Shown here: positions 28,297 through 37,181 of the stretch, one piece after another
How the letters are laid out: each line of letters opens with the position of its first letter
How positions within the stretch are numbered: position 1 is the stretch's first letter
Assembly (NCBI GenBank): GCA_023957575.1
Contig: JAMLGU010000001.1
Coordinates: 868,001 to 932,000, forward strand
Direction: 5' to 3'
Length of the DNA stretch: 64,000 bases
Origin: Chitinophagaceae bacterium
GTDB taxonomy: Bacteria; Bacteroidota; Bacteroidia; Chitinophagales; Chitinophagaceae
Program-made: the position numbers and the translations under genes
Notes under the pieces: generated by a model
What the model was told of the DNA's origin: nothing
The model's input: only the letters and a program-made list of their open reading frames with translations
The model's database searches: none

Positions 28297-28578
28297 AATT
28301 AATCATTGGGAATCAGGGGGTTTCCTTGTTTCTGAATTAAATATATGTAAATATAAGTATTGATGCAGAATTATTTGAGGAAATAAATTCTAAAAAGGTA
28401 AAATTTCTACACAAAATAGATAGCTGTAATCAGTAAATTTTTTAATATTTGCATTATGGAGTAACTAACGAATGTGGTTGAATCTTTTATCATACCAGAG
28501 TTGTGTAAAACGATTTATATTTTATCTTCGCAAGTAAGAGTATAATAAAATTGCTTAAAAAAAAGAAATTATGGAATA

Positions 28579-29198
28579 ATGATTAAATCAATAGTGTTAA
28601 AAAATTTTATGGGTTATAATGAATTCAAAAGTGATGAATTTGCTAATGTAAATGTAATAATAGGAAAAATGATACAAGAAAAACAGGATTGCTGAGGCTA
28701 CTATACACCTCTGCAAAAGTAATAGATATATATGGAAAACGTAAGCAAAATGAAGATATAAGTTTTAAAAAGGTCGTTGCTGAAAAGCTAACAGATACTT
28801 TCCAGCCTGGGAAAAAAGGTTTGGGAGAACTTGTTAGCAAGATTACAAAAGAGAAATAATCTGTAGATATTGAATTTATTCACGAGAAATTCAACTACAA
28901 GGATAGATTGCACTTCTCTTTTGGGGATTCAAAGACTAATACAATAATTGATTGTCAAGAAAATATTAATACTATTTCTGAAACTTTCCGTTGCTTGTTT
29001 ATTACAGCTAAAGAAGTCCTTACTCCCTTAAAGGCAATAAGTGCAACAAGAGATATAGTTTTTAATATCAAAATAATGCCTGGATTTAAAGAAAGCAATA
29101 TCAAATTAAATTTCCCAGATGTAAATTTTTTTCGTTTAGCTGATTGTGAGGGCTACACAATATTATCGGGTAATCAAATAGAGCGATATTCAAAATAA
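28579..29198 (+). pseudogene. AAA-type ATPase (AAA_15/AAA_21-like), decayed
   Basis: Conceptual translation starts MIKSIVLKNFMGYNEFKSDE and continues ANVNVIIGK, the N-terminus of OLD-like AAA ATPases that occur in defence modules and as stand-alone genes. One A is missing in the A-run at 28665-28669. After that shift the frame reads NDTRKTGLLRLLYT, a Walker A in which the usual Gly before Lys-Thr is Arg. A TAA follows at 28857-28859; then the same frame continues through HFSFGDSKTNTII, CLFITAKEVLTPLKAI and a mismatched tail to the stop at 29198. Most of the ATPase core, including Walker B, is missing. No intact partner gene is nearby. Confidence 0.75.
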
Positions 29199-29199
29199 A

Positions 29200-29228
29200 A
29201 AAATCCCCATCACTTTTGCTGATGGGGA
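29200..29228 (-). terminator. Terminator-like hairpin, T-tract on the minus strand
   Basis: TCCCCATCA pairs perfectly with TGATGGGGA around a 7-nt loop. Seven A precede the stem on the plus strand, so the T-tract is on the minus strand and the element would end a leftward transcript. The nearest leftward gene ends about 600 bp away at 29830. Confidence 0.65.
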
Positions 29229-29829
29229 CTTCATCAAAAACCATTAACCATTAAACCTTATCCTATGAAAATTCTCATACGAAAGTAAATATTAATTTAT
29301 TATTTTCCAAAAAAAATTAGAATTTTATTTTTTATTTTTTTTATTGTATCAGTTTTTGTCAAAAGCCAACAATCACAGCTTACCGGTTTTTGGCTTTAGG
29401 TTAATAGTTAAAGTTTTCAAACAGATGAATAAATTGTTTGTGTTTGATATTTAAAATATTATATCTTAAAATATTATGTAATGCGTATGAAACCTATCAA
29501 TGATAATTTTTGTGACAGGTTGTTTTGAGTTTATTATTTTTGACAATTGACATTAAATAATATTTGCATATATCGTCAAAAAGCAATGATAAGCTCCCAA
29601 ATAAGAAGGCAAGAAGGGCTTTTAAGCCAAAAAACTTTTGAAAAATAGTAAAAATAAAGGCGCTTTTCAGACCTTATCAAAAGCATTTTTGTACCAAAAT
29701 TCTGCTATTTATTAACCTTTCTTTCAGTGTAATTCTACCTAATGGAGGTAATATAAGCCTATATAAAAAGCCTAAAATCTTGATTTTTGACAACAAAGGA
29801 ACTTTGCATCAGGGCTTTATTGTTCTTAA
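29229..29829. other. 601-bp A/T-rich stretch without a recognisable gene
   Basis: No ORF of credible coding character. It holds a possible 7-codon ORF (29265-29288, MKILIRK) after a CCATTAA direct repeat, an 8-bp inverted repeat (AAAGCCAA 29362-29369 with TTGGCTTT 29390-29397), and a 12-bp direct repeat TTAAAATATTAT (29451-29462 and 29466-29477). The hairpin at its left edge suggests that a leftward transcript crosses it. Confidence 0.5.
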
Positions 29830-30240
29830 TTAAAAGTCATCATCATCTTCAAAGTCATCGTCTGCATTTCCAAAGAGGTCATCAAATTCATTGTCGATTT
29901 TGAAGTCGTCTTCTTCATCAAACGATTTTTTTCTGCCGCCTGATTTCCCTCTCGATTTTGGAAGGTCAAATTCTTCAAAATCCTTATCCCAGTCTTCTTC
30001 TTCCTCTACTTTATCCCAATCATCTTCAATTTCTTCAGCGTCCTCTTCTTCCTCTTCCTTGCGTTTATTCTTTTGGGAAAGATGTTTACCTTTTTTAGTT
30101 AGAAGTTCATCTTCTTCAAAATCATCATCATCATCAAAATCGTTATCTTTTTTCGATTTTGATGATGTCTTTTTTACGTGATCTTCACCCTTTTGGTGCA
30201 GTTTTTCAGTATTACTTTTTGATTTATTCGATTTTGCCAT
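29830..30240 (-). CDS. Highly acidic low-complexity protein
   Basis: 136 aa. The first 30 residues are Lys/Ser-rich (MAKSNKSKSNTEKLHQKGED); the rest is dominated by Asp, Glu and Lys blocks, ending EDDDDF. There is no signal peptide, TM or recognisable domain, and the protein is predicted to be disordered. Codon use is coherent and the start is a normal ATG 79 bp downstream of purA, in the same direction. Possible roles such as nucleic-acid mimicry, metal or ribosome binding are guesses. Function unknown. Confidence 0.65.
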   Translation of the reverse strand: MAKSNKSKSNTEKLHQKGEDHVKKTSSKSKKDNDFDDDDDFEEDELLTKKGKHLSQKNKRKEEEEEDAEEIEDDWDKVEEEEDWDKDFEEFDLPKSRGKSGGRKKSFDEEDDFKIDNEFDDLFGNADDDFEDDDDF

Positions 30241-30318
30241 GATCTAATAAATTAATTCGCTGTAAATTTTAATCGAAGTTTTTAATTCTCCAAATTTTTA
30301 AAAACATATTTTTTAATA

Positions 30319-31581
30319 TTATATTTCAACCAGTTGTTCTCTTTCGGGGCCATTGGAAATATAACGAACATTCACACCCAGATATTGATTGATAAAGTTA
30401 ATATAAGTTTTCATTTTATCGGGCAGGGCCTCATATTTTTTTATGCTTTGGGTTTCACAGTTCCATCCTTCAAATTTTTCCAAAACCGGTTGATAATTGA
30501 CATCGTCTAACCGAAACGGCATTTGCTTAATTATATTGTCTTCCAACTGATATGCCGTGCATATTTGTAATGTTTCAAAATTGTCAAGCACATCTGCTTT
30601 AGTCATTACAATCTTTGTAATTCCGTTTATCATACAGGCATAGTTGAGTGCTACAAGGTCTATCCATCCGCATCTGCGGGGGCGGCCTGTAGTGGCGCCG
30701 TATTCTTTGCCAATATCGCGAAGTTTTTGGCCGTCTTCATTCTCAAGTTCGGTAGGGAAGGGGCCGCTACCCACTCTGGTACAATAAGCCTTGGTAATGC
30801 CTATTATTTCCTGAATATGTTGCGGTGCTATGCCTAAGCCACTGCACACGCCCGCCGTAATAGTATTGGAAGATGTTACAAAGGGGAAAGTGCCAAAGTC
30901 AATATCCAGCATACTTCCCTGAGCGCCTTCGGCTAATATTTTTTTGCCTTCCTTTATTTTTTGATTAATAAAGTATTCGCCGCTGACAATGGGTAAGGTT
31001 TTTAGAAATCCGACTGCTTCAAAAAACTCCTTTTCGTCTTGGGTAATATCATCAGTATATTTAAAGGTTTTCAGCAGCACCTGATGTTTGGCTTTTAGTG
31101 CATTATAAGCATCGTGGAAATTGCTGCTCACAATATCACCTACCCTCAGTGCGTTTCTGCCTGTTTTATCCATATATGCAGGGCCTATTCCTTTCAGCGT
31201 GGACCCTATTTTTTCCTTTCCTTTTGCCGCTTCGGATGCTCTGTCTAATGAGCGGTGTGTGGGAATAATAATGTTTGCTTTTTCTGAAATATAAAGTCGG
31301 TCTTGTAAATTCACGCCAAAGGCGGCAACTCTGTCACATTCTTTTTTCAGCGTAATGGGGTCAAGTACCACGCCATTGCCTATAAGATTGACTTTCCCCT
31401 CATAAAAAATGCCGGAGGGTATCTGATGCAATACAATTTTTTGACCATCCTTATATAAAGTGTGGCCTGCATTAGGTCCTCCCTGAAATCTTGCGATTAC
31501 GTCATAATTTTTGGCAAAATAATCTACAATTTTGCCTTTCCCTTCATCTCCCCACTGCAAGCCTAAAATTACATCTACCAT
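30319..31581 (-). CDS. purA: Adenylosuccinate synthetase
   Basis: 420 aa from ATG 31581. The frame is open for 22 more codons, but a promoter lies inside that extension and the family start is MVDVILGLQWGDEGKGK. It converts IMP and aspartate to adenylosuccinate with GTP, the first AMP-specific step. The GDEGKGK loop (Asp13, Lys16), QGGPNAGHTLY and GSTLKGIGPAYMDK are the conserved active-site blocks. Full length. Confidence 0.97.
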   Translation of the reverse strand: MVDVILGLQWGDEGKGKIVDYFAKNYDVIARFQGGPNAGHTLYKDGQKIVLHQIPSGIFYEGKVNLIGNGVVLDPITLKKECDRVAAFGVNLQDRLYISEKANIIIPTHRSLDRASEAAKGKEKIGSTLKGIGPAYMDKTGRNALRVGDIVSSNFHDAYNALKAKHQVLLKTFKYTDDITQDEKEFFEAVGFLKTLPIVSGEYFINQKIKEGKKILAEGAQGSMLDIDFGTFPFVTSSNTITAGVCSGLGIAPQHIQEIIGITKAYCTRVGSGPFPTELENEDGQKLRDIGKEYGATTGRPRRCGWIDLVALNYACMINGITKIVMTKADVLDNFETLQICTAYQLEDNIIKQMPFRLDDVNYQPVLEKFEGWNCETQSIKKYEALPDKMKTYINFINQYLGVNVRYISNGPEREQLVEI

Positions 31582-31616
31582 TTTTTGTTTATTTAATTTG
31601 GTTTTTTGATTGGGTG

Positions 31617-31647
31617 CAAAAATATGGCTACTTATCAGGATAATCAA
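31617..31647 (-). promoter_or_regulatory. purA promoter (-33/-7)
   Basis: On the minus strand, TTG (31645-31647), 20 bp and TATTTTTG (31617-31624, full match to TAnnTTTG). A start of transcription near 31610 would leave about 29 nt before the purA ATG and supports that start. Confidence 0.65.
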
Positions 31648-31714
31648 TAAAAGTTTATAACAATAAAATCACTATATTATAAGTTCATTTTCCTGGCAAA
31701 GATATTGTTTTGTC

Positions 31715-33967
31715 TTATGCGGGTATATCTTCCATATCATACCTGTCCACCGATTCTACTCCGTTGAGCGCTTTGAGCCGGTTTACTAAGTTGTCAAGCT
31801 CTTCTTTATCATGCACATATACTTTTATGTTGCCTTCAAATACACCATCATTGGCTTCGATGGTTAATGCCGAAATGTTGATTTTTAATTCAGACGAAAT
31901 CAGATTGGTTATTTTGCTCACCATACCTACGTCATCTATCCCTACCAATTTAATACCTGTGAGGAAAGAAATTTCCTTGTTTTTGGCCCATTTTGTTTTT
32001 ACAATACGGTGTCCGTAGTTTGACATTAATCTGGCGGCATTGGGACAGTTGGTTCGGTGTATGGTAAGCCCTTTTCCTGTGGTAATAAATCCAAAAACGC
32101 TGTCGCCGGGAATGGGTTTGCAACAATTGGCAAGATGGTACATGATCTGATCGCTGCTTTCGCCAAAAATTATAAGTTCAGCATCCTTTTGTTTGGTAGG
32201 ATGAAGGGCCGCGCCATGACTTTCAATCTTATTTTCGTTGACGACTTTTATGGGTTTTGGAAATTCAATCCTGTCGCCGATGACCTTAAATTCCTTTAAT
32301 TCTTTGAGGTCAATGTTTTTTATGGCAATCTGATAAAACAGGTCAAGGTTCGAATTGAGCTTATAAAACTTAACGAGTTCATCGAGGTTTTCCTGCTGCA
32401 TGGAAGCGCCTATTCCTTCCATTTTACGCTGCAGTGTATATTTTCCTTCGTCAGCTACTTTTCTTTTTTCTTCTTTTAGCGCCTCTTTTACTTTAGCCTT
32501 TGCTTTGGCGGTAACAACAAAGGCCAGCCAGTCTTCTGAGGGTGTTTGTTTATTACTGGTAAGAATTTCTATCTGATCACCGCTTTTAAGTTTATGGCTG
32601 ATGGGTACCAGTTTATGGTTTACTTTGGCCCCAATGGTGCGAGAACCCACAGCGGTGTGGATAGAAAATGCAAAATCAAGGGCAGTAGCGCCCACTGGAA
32701 GCATTTTAATATCTCCCCGTGGGGTATATACATATATCTCTTCGGTAAGGAAGCTGGTTTTAAAATCCTGTAAAAAATTGACGCTGTCCGTATCCTGATG
32801 ATAGAGCGCCTCTCTTATTTGCTGGAACCATTTATCAAAACGGTTTTCCACATTTGTTCCTTCTTTGTATTTCCAATGGGCAGCCAGACCCTTTTCGGCT
32901 AATTCGTTCATTCGCTTTGTACGAATTTGCACTTCAACCCATTTTCCTCTGGGACCCATCACAGTAGTATGCAGCGCCTCATACCCGTTTGCCTTAGGCG
33001 TGCTTACCCAGTCGCGAAGCCTTTCTATTGAGGGCGTGTATTCATCGGTAATCAATGAATATACTTTCCAACATTCTTCCTTTTCTTTTTCGGGTGGCGA
33101 ATCCAAAATAATTCTGATGGCAAAAAGGTCATACACCTCTTCGAAGGTTACTTCTTTTTTCTTCATCTTGTTCCAAATGGAGTGTATGTTTTTGGAACGT
33201 CCCTGAATTTCAAATTTGAAATTATTTTTTTCGAGTTTTTCCTTAATAGGTTTGATGAACTCATTGATGTATTTCGTGCGATCTCTTTTTGTTTCTGCCA
33301 GCCTCTTTGCTATTTCACGATAGGTATCCGGTTCCAGATACTTCATGGACAGGTCTTCCAATTCGGTTTTAATGGTATATAAACCTAATCTGTGAGCAAG
33401 AGGTGCAAACACATAAACCGTTTCGGAAGAAATTTTCAACTGGTTTTCCCGCTTCATGCTTTCGAGGGTTCGCATGTTGTTGAGGCGATCGGCCAGCTTT
33501 ATCAATATTACACGAGGGTCATCAGTGAGTGTTAATAGTATTTTTTTAAAATTTTCGGCCTGCTTGGAGGCATTTACGTCAATGACATTGGATATTTTGG
33601 TAAGCCCGTCAACAAGTTTTGAAATTTCGGGGCCAAAATCTCTTTCAATATCTTGTAAGGTAAGGTCAGTATCCTCTACCGTATCATGTAGCAGGGCCGC
33701 CACAGATGATGTAACCCCCAGACCAATTTCTTCTACACAGATTTTTGCAACCGCAATCGGATGGAGTATATATGGTTCTCCACTTTTGCGACGCATGGTT
33801 TTATGCGCTTCAGCGGCTACCTCAAAAGCCTGACGCAAAATACTCTTATCGCCTGGCTTGATCTTATCCTTCAATGCCCGCAATAATGACCGGTATTCCC
33901 GTACAATGAGTTTTTTTTCCTGTTCTTCGTTTAAATGATATTTAGGCTTCTGTTCTACCGTTTTCAT
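31715..33967 (-). CDS. spoT: Bifunctional (p)ppGpp synthetase/hydrolase, RelA/SpoT family
   Basis: 750-aa long RSH protein controlling the stringent response. Order: HD hydrolase (AALLHDTVEDTDLT, IKLADRLNNMRTL, roughly residues 45-200), synthetase (GYEALHTTVMGPRGKWVEVQ and HWKYKEG, about 260-390), TGS domain (VYTPRGDIKMLPVGATALDF) and a C-terminal ACT domain. The HD motif is intact, so hydrolase activity is expected, with synthesis likely retained. A perfect purine-rich Shine-Dalgarno precedes the start, unusual for this phylum. Confidence 0.95.
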   Translation of the reverse strand: MKTVEQKPKYHLNEEQEKKLIVREYRSLLRALKDKIKPGDKSILRQAFEVAAEAHKTMRRKSGEPYILHPIAVAKICVEEIGLGVTSSVAALLHDTVEDTDLTLQDIERDFGPEISKLVDGLTKISNVIDVNASKQAENFKKILLTLTDDPRVILIKLADRLNNMRTLESMKRENQLKISSETVYVFAPLAHRLGLYTIKTELEDLSMKYLEPDTYREIAKRLAETKRDRTKYINEFIKPIKEKLEKNNFKFEIQGRSKNIHSIWNKMKKKEVTFEEVYDLFAIRIILDSPPEKEKEECWKVYSLITDEYTPSIERLRDWVSTPKANGYEALHTTVMGPRGKWVEVQIRTKRMNELAEKGLAAHWKYKEGTNVENRFDKWFQQIREALYHQDTDSVNFLQDFKTSFLTEEIYVYTPRGDIKMLPVGATALDFAFSIHTAVGSRTIGAKVNHKLVPISHKLKSGDQIEILTSNKQTPSEDWLAFVVTAKAKAKVKEALKEEKRKVADEGKYTLQRKMEGIGASMQQENLDELVKFYKLNSNLDLFYQIAIKNIDLKELKEFKVIGDRIEFPKPIKVVNENKIESHGAALHPTKQKDAELIIFGESSDQIMYHLANCCKPIPGDSVFGFITTGKGLTIHRTNCPNAARLMSNYGHRIVKTKWAKNKEISFLTGIKLVGIDDVGMVSKITNLISSELKINISALTIEANDGVFEGNIKVYVHDKEELDNLVNRLKALNGVESVDRYDMEDIPA

Positions 33968-33971
33968 GTAA

Positions 33972-33978
33972 CCCTCCT
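33972..33978 (-). promoter_or_regulatory. Strong Shine-Dalgarno before spoT
   Basis: AGGAGGG on the minus strand ends 4 nt before the ATG. Nearly all other genes here start after A/T-rich leaders without such a site, as is usual in Bacteroidota, so this one stands out. Confidence 0.6.
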
Positions 33979-34164
33979 GAAATTGCCTTTTTTCAAAAAT
34001 TAATTTTTAGAATTAAGAAATGATTTCCTATTATAAATAAAAATTACAAACCTGATAACTATTTTGCTCCAAAGAGTGTAATTTGGTATATAGTGCCAAA
34101 TTATGCTTTAAAAATACAAAATTCAAAGCAAGTATTTAATTTTAAATCGCAGTTGTCTGAAAAA

Positions 34165-35118
34165 TTATAGGTTACGTTTATTAATCAGGAAATGAATGGT
34201 CATCAATATTTTAGATATCAGCCCGATTTTTAATAATTGCTCTGGTATGTGCTTTTGTACACTCACCATTTTGTTCAATGCATCAGGAATTTCTCCCACG
34301 TAACCCGATTTGCGAAAGTCATTGGTATTTCTGATTTTGAAATTTCTGATAAAACGCCACCAATAATCATAAATAAGAACATTTCTTAAGCTTTCGACAC
34401 CTGTTTTTTTCAGAAAATAGAAATGTTCGGGTATTTCTATTTCAGCGATATTTTTGACCTTTGCTGTAACCTGAGTGTCACTGAAACCGATTTTTATCAA
34501 TAATTGAGGAAGAAAATACGCTTTTTCGTTTTTCAAACGACGATAATAATAATCAATATCCACTAACCATTTCAGATGCGAATCATAAAAAATCGTTTGA
34601 TCGTTCCTGTGTAGTGTAACACTTGGATGGCCTATAAAGTTTTTAGCCAACAATACAGAAGGTTCATTTTCCAGCAGATTTAGCCTGAACTTTTCAGGAA
34701 AAACCGCCTTTTCCTCATTGGTTGACTCATCTGCTTTTATAAATGCAGAAAAAATAAAGCTTTCAGGATGCTTCAGGGCTGCATCCGCAAATTGTTGCAA
34801 TGATGTTGTATCCGAAAACCAATCGTCATCGTGCATCAACTTTATCCATTTTCCTTTTGCCTTTCGTATAGCTTCATTCCAGTTTTCGGGTGTGCCCAAT
34901 GGTTTTGGATTCTTGAAATATCTTATCGGAAATTTATTTTCAAACTGTTTTAATAGTAATGATACTTCGTCTCCATCACTATCATCGCTTATAACAACTT
35001 CAAAATCAGTAAAAGACTGAATTTCAATTGATTGTAACAATCGTTTCAGATAATTAGTCCGGTTGTATGCGGGAATGCAGATAGAAATGAATGGATTGCT
35101 CAAAGTACTTTTTTGCAA
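34165..35118 (-). CDS. Family 2 glycosyltransferase
   Basis: 317 aa from TTG 35118; a second TTG at 35103 (giving SNPFISICIPAYN) is also plausible, because a TAnnTTTG-like box covers 35116-35123. GT-A fold: ISICIPAYNRTNYLKRLLQS at the N-terminus, DFEVVISDDSDGD, and the metal-binding DDD in WIKLMHDDDWF. No TM is seen. It probably adds a sugar to a surface glycan; donor and acceptor unknown. No glycan genes flank it directly. Confidence 0.83.
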   Translation of the reverse strand: MQKSTLSNPFISICIPAYNRTNYLKRLLQSIEIQSFTDFEVVISDDSDGDEVSLLLKQFENKFPIRYFKNPKPLGTPENWNEAIRKAKGKWIKLMHDDDWFSDTTSLQQFADAALKHPESFIFSAFIKADESTNEEKAVFPEKFRLNLLENEPSVLLAKNFIGHPSVTLHRNDQTIFYDSHLKWLVDIDYYYRRLKNEKAYFLPQLLIKIGFSDTQVTAKVKNIAEIEIPEHFYFLKKTGVESLRNVLIYDYWWRFIRNFKIRNTNDFRKSGYVGEIPDALNKMVSVQKHIPEQLLKIGLISKILMTIHFLINKRNL

Positions 35119-35272
35119 AAGTAAATAAATGGAGTTTGCGGATGGCTTTTTGATACAAAACTTCGAATCGAAAAAAAGGCCAGAATTTTCTTAATTAGAT
35201 TAAACGAAAAAACATGGAGGTTGACAGGTCTGATTTTGTTTTTGAATTTTACTGGTCACAAAACGTTAGTTT

Positions 35273-35304
35273 AAGCTATGGACTTTAGTCCAAGGCTTTA
35301 GCTT
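35273..35304. repeat. Left-end hairpin of the IS200-like element
   Basis: Nested stem: AAGCTA with TAGCTT outside, TGGACT with AGTCCA inside, loop TT. It lies 28 bp before the tnpA start and is the likely recognition hairpin for TnpA. Confidence 0.7.
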
Positions 35305-35331
35305 CTACAAATATCGTTGTATTTTTGTCAA

Positions 35332-35769
35332 ATGGAAAATGTTGCCAATCGTAAAAGTAGCCATAGTGTTCATCAATTGCATGTTCATATAGTATGGAGT
35401 ACAAAGTATCGGTATGGTGTAATGCGAGGCGAAGTGCAGATTCGATGCAGGGATTTAATACGTCAGATGTGCGATACGATGGATATACGGATACTAAAAG
35501 GTGTAGTGAGTAAAGACCATATTCATCTGCATATAAGTTATCCGCCGAAGTTGTCGATAAGCGAGATTGTGAAGCGTTTGAAGGGTAGAAGTGCGAGATT
35601 GCTGATGGATGAGTTTGTAGAATTGAAGAAACGTTATTGGGGTCAACACTTGTGGGGCATAGGCTACGGAGCTTGGAGTAGTGGAAATATTACTGATGAG
35701 ATGATTCAGAATTATTTGGAACATCACAGGGATAATCCAAATAGCGATGAGAATTTCATTCTTGAGTGA
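35332..35769 (+). CDS. tnpA: IS200/IS605-family Y1 transposase
   Basis: 145 aa from ATG 35332. Small HUH single-strand transposase. The metal-binding motif is HLHISYP within KDHIHLHIS, and the catalytic Tyr is in helix alpha-D, MIQNYLEHH. Further family blocks are HVHIVWSTKYRYGVM, KGRSARLLMDEF and WGIGYGAWSSG. It cuts and joins single strands at hairpin-flanked ends, without target duplication. Apparently intact and probably active. Confidence 0.93.
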   Translation: MENVANRKSSHSVHQLHVHIVWSTKYRYGVMRGEVQIRCRDLIRQMCDTMDIRILKGVVSKDHIHLHISYPPKLSISEIVKRLKGRSARLLMDEFVELKKRYWGQHLWGIGYGAWSSGNITDEMIQNYLEHHRDNPNSDENFILE

Positions 35770-35799
35770 TTTTAATGAACTTTCAGTTTACAGTTTTCA

Positions 35800-36981
35800 A
35801 TGCTGTTTACAGCAAGTTCAAATGACTTTCAGTCAATGTACTCAACCTATGGATTTGCAATCCATAGTTGTTTAGTTTCTCTGGGCGTGTATCCTCTTGT
35901 AGTAGCCCAGCCATCTGATGCTGAAATTACCAAATATTTGAAAGGTCAAGGAGCAATTCAAACCAGATTTACATCAGAAAAGGGCCACATCTATACTAAG
36001 CCTACTGAAAAATATTTTCTGCGAACAGTAGAATCAAAATGGAAAACCGACTGGCCCGGCATTTATCGTTGGGAGCGGTCCGACTATAGATATGATTTTA
36101 TCGGAGGAAAATGGGTATTTAATCGAGGTTATTTGGCTAGTAACAGCTATGAAGGAATAGACAATCCATCGGAGGCAGAAGTTCTAAGTCATATCAATAA
36201 AAACATTGGTGAGTTTTTGAGACACGATTACTGGGATGGTATCGGTGAGAAACCTAAGCTTAAGTTAAGTGCAGCGCCTAAATGGGAGTGGCATACCCCC
36301 AATTCAGTTTCTTTCAATATAGAATATGATGTGCTTCGCTTAGGTACTGGGGGGCGTGATGTACAACCGATTCATCGGGTATTAAGAGTTCGTTTTTATA
36401 GAGATGATGGAACAGGTAAACATGATCCCAATATTAAAAAGGTGCTAAATACGGATTGGTTACCGGGAGGTATTGGAGAAGATCAAAGTTTTCTGACGAA
36501 ATTAGGCGAAAAAAGAGAACTCATAAAAGGTGAACTCTATGTTACTTTTCCGGATCAGGATAAGGGTATAACGCTTGAAAAATTAAAAAAGGAGCAAGAA
36601 AAATATTACCGGTGGAACATTGGAGATAGAGTTACTGTAAATTGGGATGGAAAGGGGGAAGAATATTTTGATGGTAATATAGAACGTTTTAGTGAGGAGA
36701 GAGACGAGAGAACAGGTCTCATAAAACGTAAATACTTTGTGAAATTTGATAAAATCTCAACTGGAAGTCCCATGGAATTAGAGCATCTTATGGCCTACAA
36801 TCCAGATAAGAGTGCTGCAAAAAATAATGTAGAAAAATTAGTGCAGCAAGGTAATAGTAGCCAACAGATTTCGAAAGATCAAAATACATCTGAAAATAAC
36901 CAAGAGAACAAAACGCTCAAAGACATGAAGCAAAATACTAAAGAAGCGAACAATCTGCTCAAAAAAATAAAAATCAGGTAA
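35800..36981 (+). CDS. Secreted protein of unknown function with N-terminus rewritten by an IS end
   Basis: 393 aa from ATG 35800, which lies inside the right end of the IS200-like element. The first 24 or so codons are IS sequence, including the read-through right hairpin. Host sequence seems to start near LVSLGVYPLVVAQ, which looks like the tail of a signal peptide cut before QPSD. The body contains Trp/Tyr-rich segments (WPGIYRWERSDYRYDF), then a small barrel-like stretch YYRWNIGDRVTVNWDG that resembles SH3/Tudor-type folds, and an Asn/Lys/Gln-rich tail. Export in the present form is doubtful. Function unknown. Confidence 0.65.
   Translation: MLFTASSNDFQSMYSTYGFAIHSCLVSLGVYPLVVAQPSDAEITKYLKGQGAIQTRFTSEKGHIYTKPTEKYFLRTVESKWKTDWPGIYRWERSDYRYDFIGGKWVFNRGYLASNSYEGIDNPSEAEVLSHINKNIGEFLRHDYWDGIGEKPKLKLSAAPKWEWHTPNSVSFNIEYDVLRLGTGGRDVQPIHRVLRVRFYRDDGTGKHDPNIKKVLNTDWLPGGIGEDQSFLTKLGEKRELIKGELYVTFPDQDKGITLEKLKKEQEKYYRWNIGDRVTVNWDGKGEEYFDGNIERFSEERDERTGLIKRKYFVKFDKISTGSPMELEHLMAYNPDKSAAKNNVEKLVQQGNSSQQISKDQNTSENNQENKTLKDMKQNTKEANNLLKKIKIR
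35847..35867. repeat. Right-end hairpin of the IS200-like element
   Basis: CTATGGATT and AATCCATAG form a perfect 9-bp stem with a TGC loop, similar in sequence to the left hairpin (CTATGGACTT). It is translated in frame as part of the downstream 393-aa ORF. Confidence 0.75.
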
Positions 36982-37181
36982 ATCCATTTAATTGACTTGC
37001 TGTCAGAAGACTACTTTTTACTGATTATTCAAAATATAAAATCTTGAAATTAATTTTATGTAAAATATGCTTCAATAATGCAGATGTAAAGAATGTAAAG
37101 CCAATGGTCATTTCATATTCAACTAATGCGAAAAGGTAGATAACAAATCTTCTTAAGTTTTATAGCTTAAATGATTCTTTT

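Larger units (their letters stand above)
35273..35867 (+). mobile_element. IS200/IS605-family element (tnpA only)
   Basis: A single HUH transposase gene is flanked by subterminal hairpins instead of inverted repeats, as expected for this family. The left hairpin TGGACT-TT-AGTCCA (35279-35292) lies inside an outer AAGCTA/TAGCTT pair (35273-35304). The right hairpin CTATGGATT-TGC-AATCCATAG is at 35847-35867, with a smaller TGACT/AGTCA hairpin at 35823-35835. Exact ends cannot be set without an empty site; the element may extend some tens of bases further. No accessory tnpB is present. Confidence 0.8.

Noticed and set aside
29891..30181. Ser-rich plus-strand ORF
   Set aside because: It is the complement of the Asp/Glu-rich gene on the minus strand (GAN/GAT codons read as Ser/Ile); no independent coding evidence.
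31582..31647. Longer purA start (22 extra codons)
   Set aside because: The extension contains a good promoter and does not look like PurA; the family start at 31581 is used.
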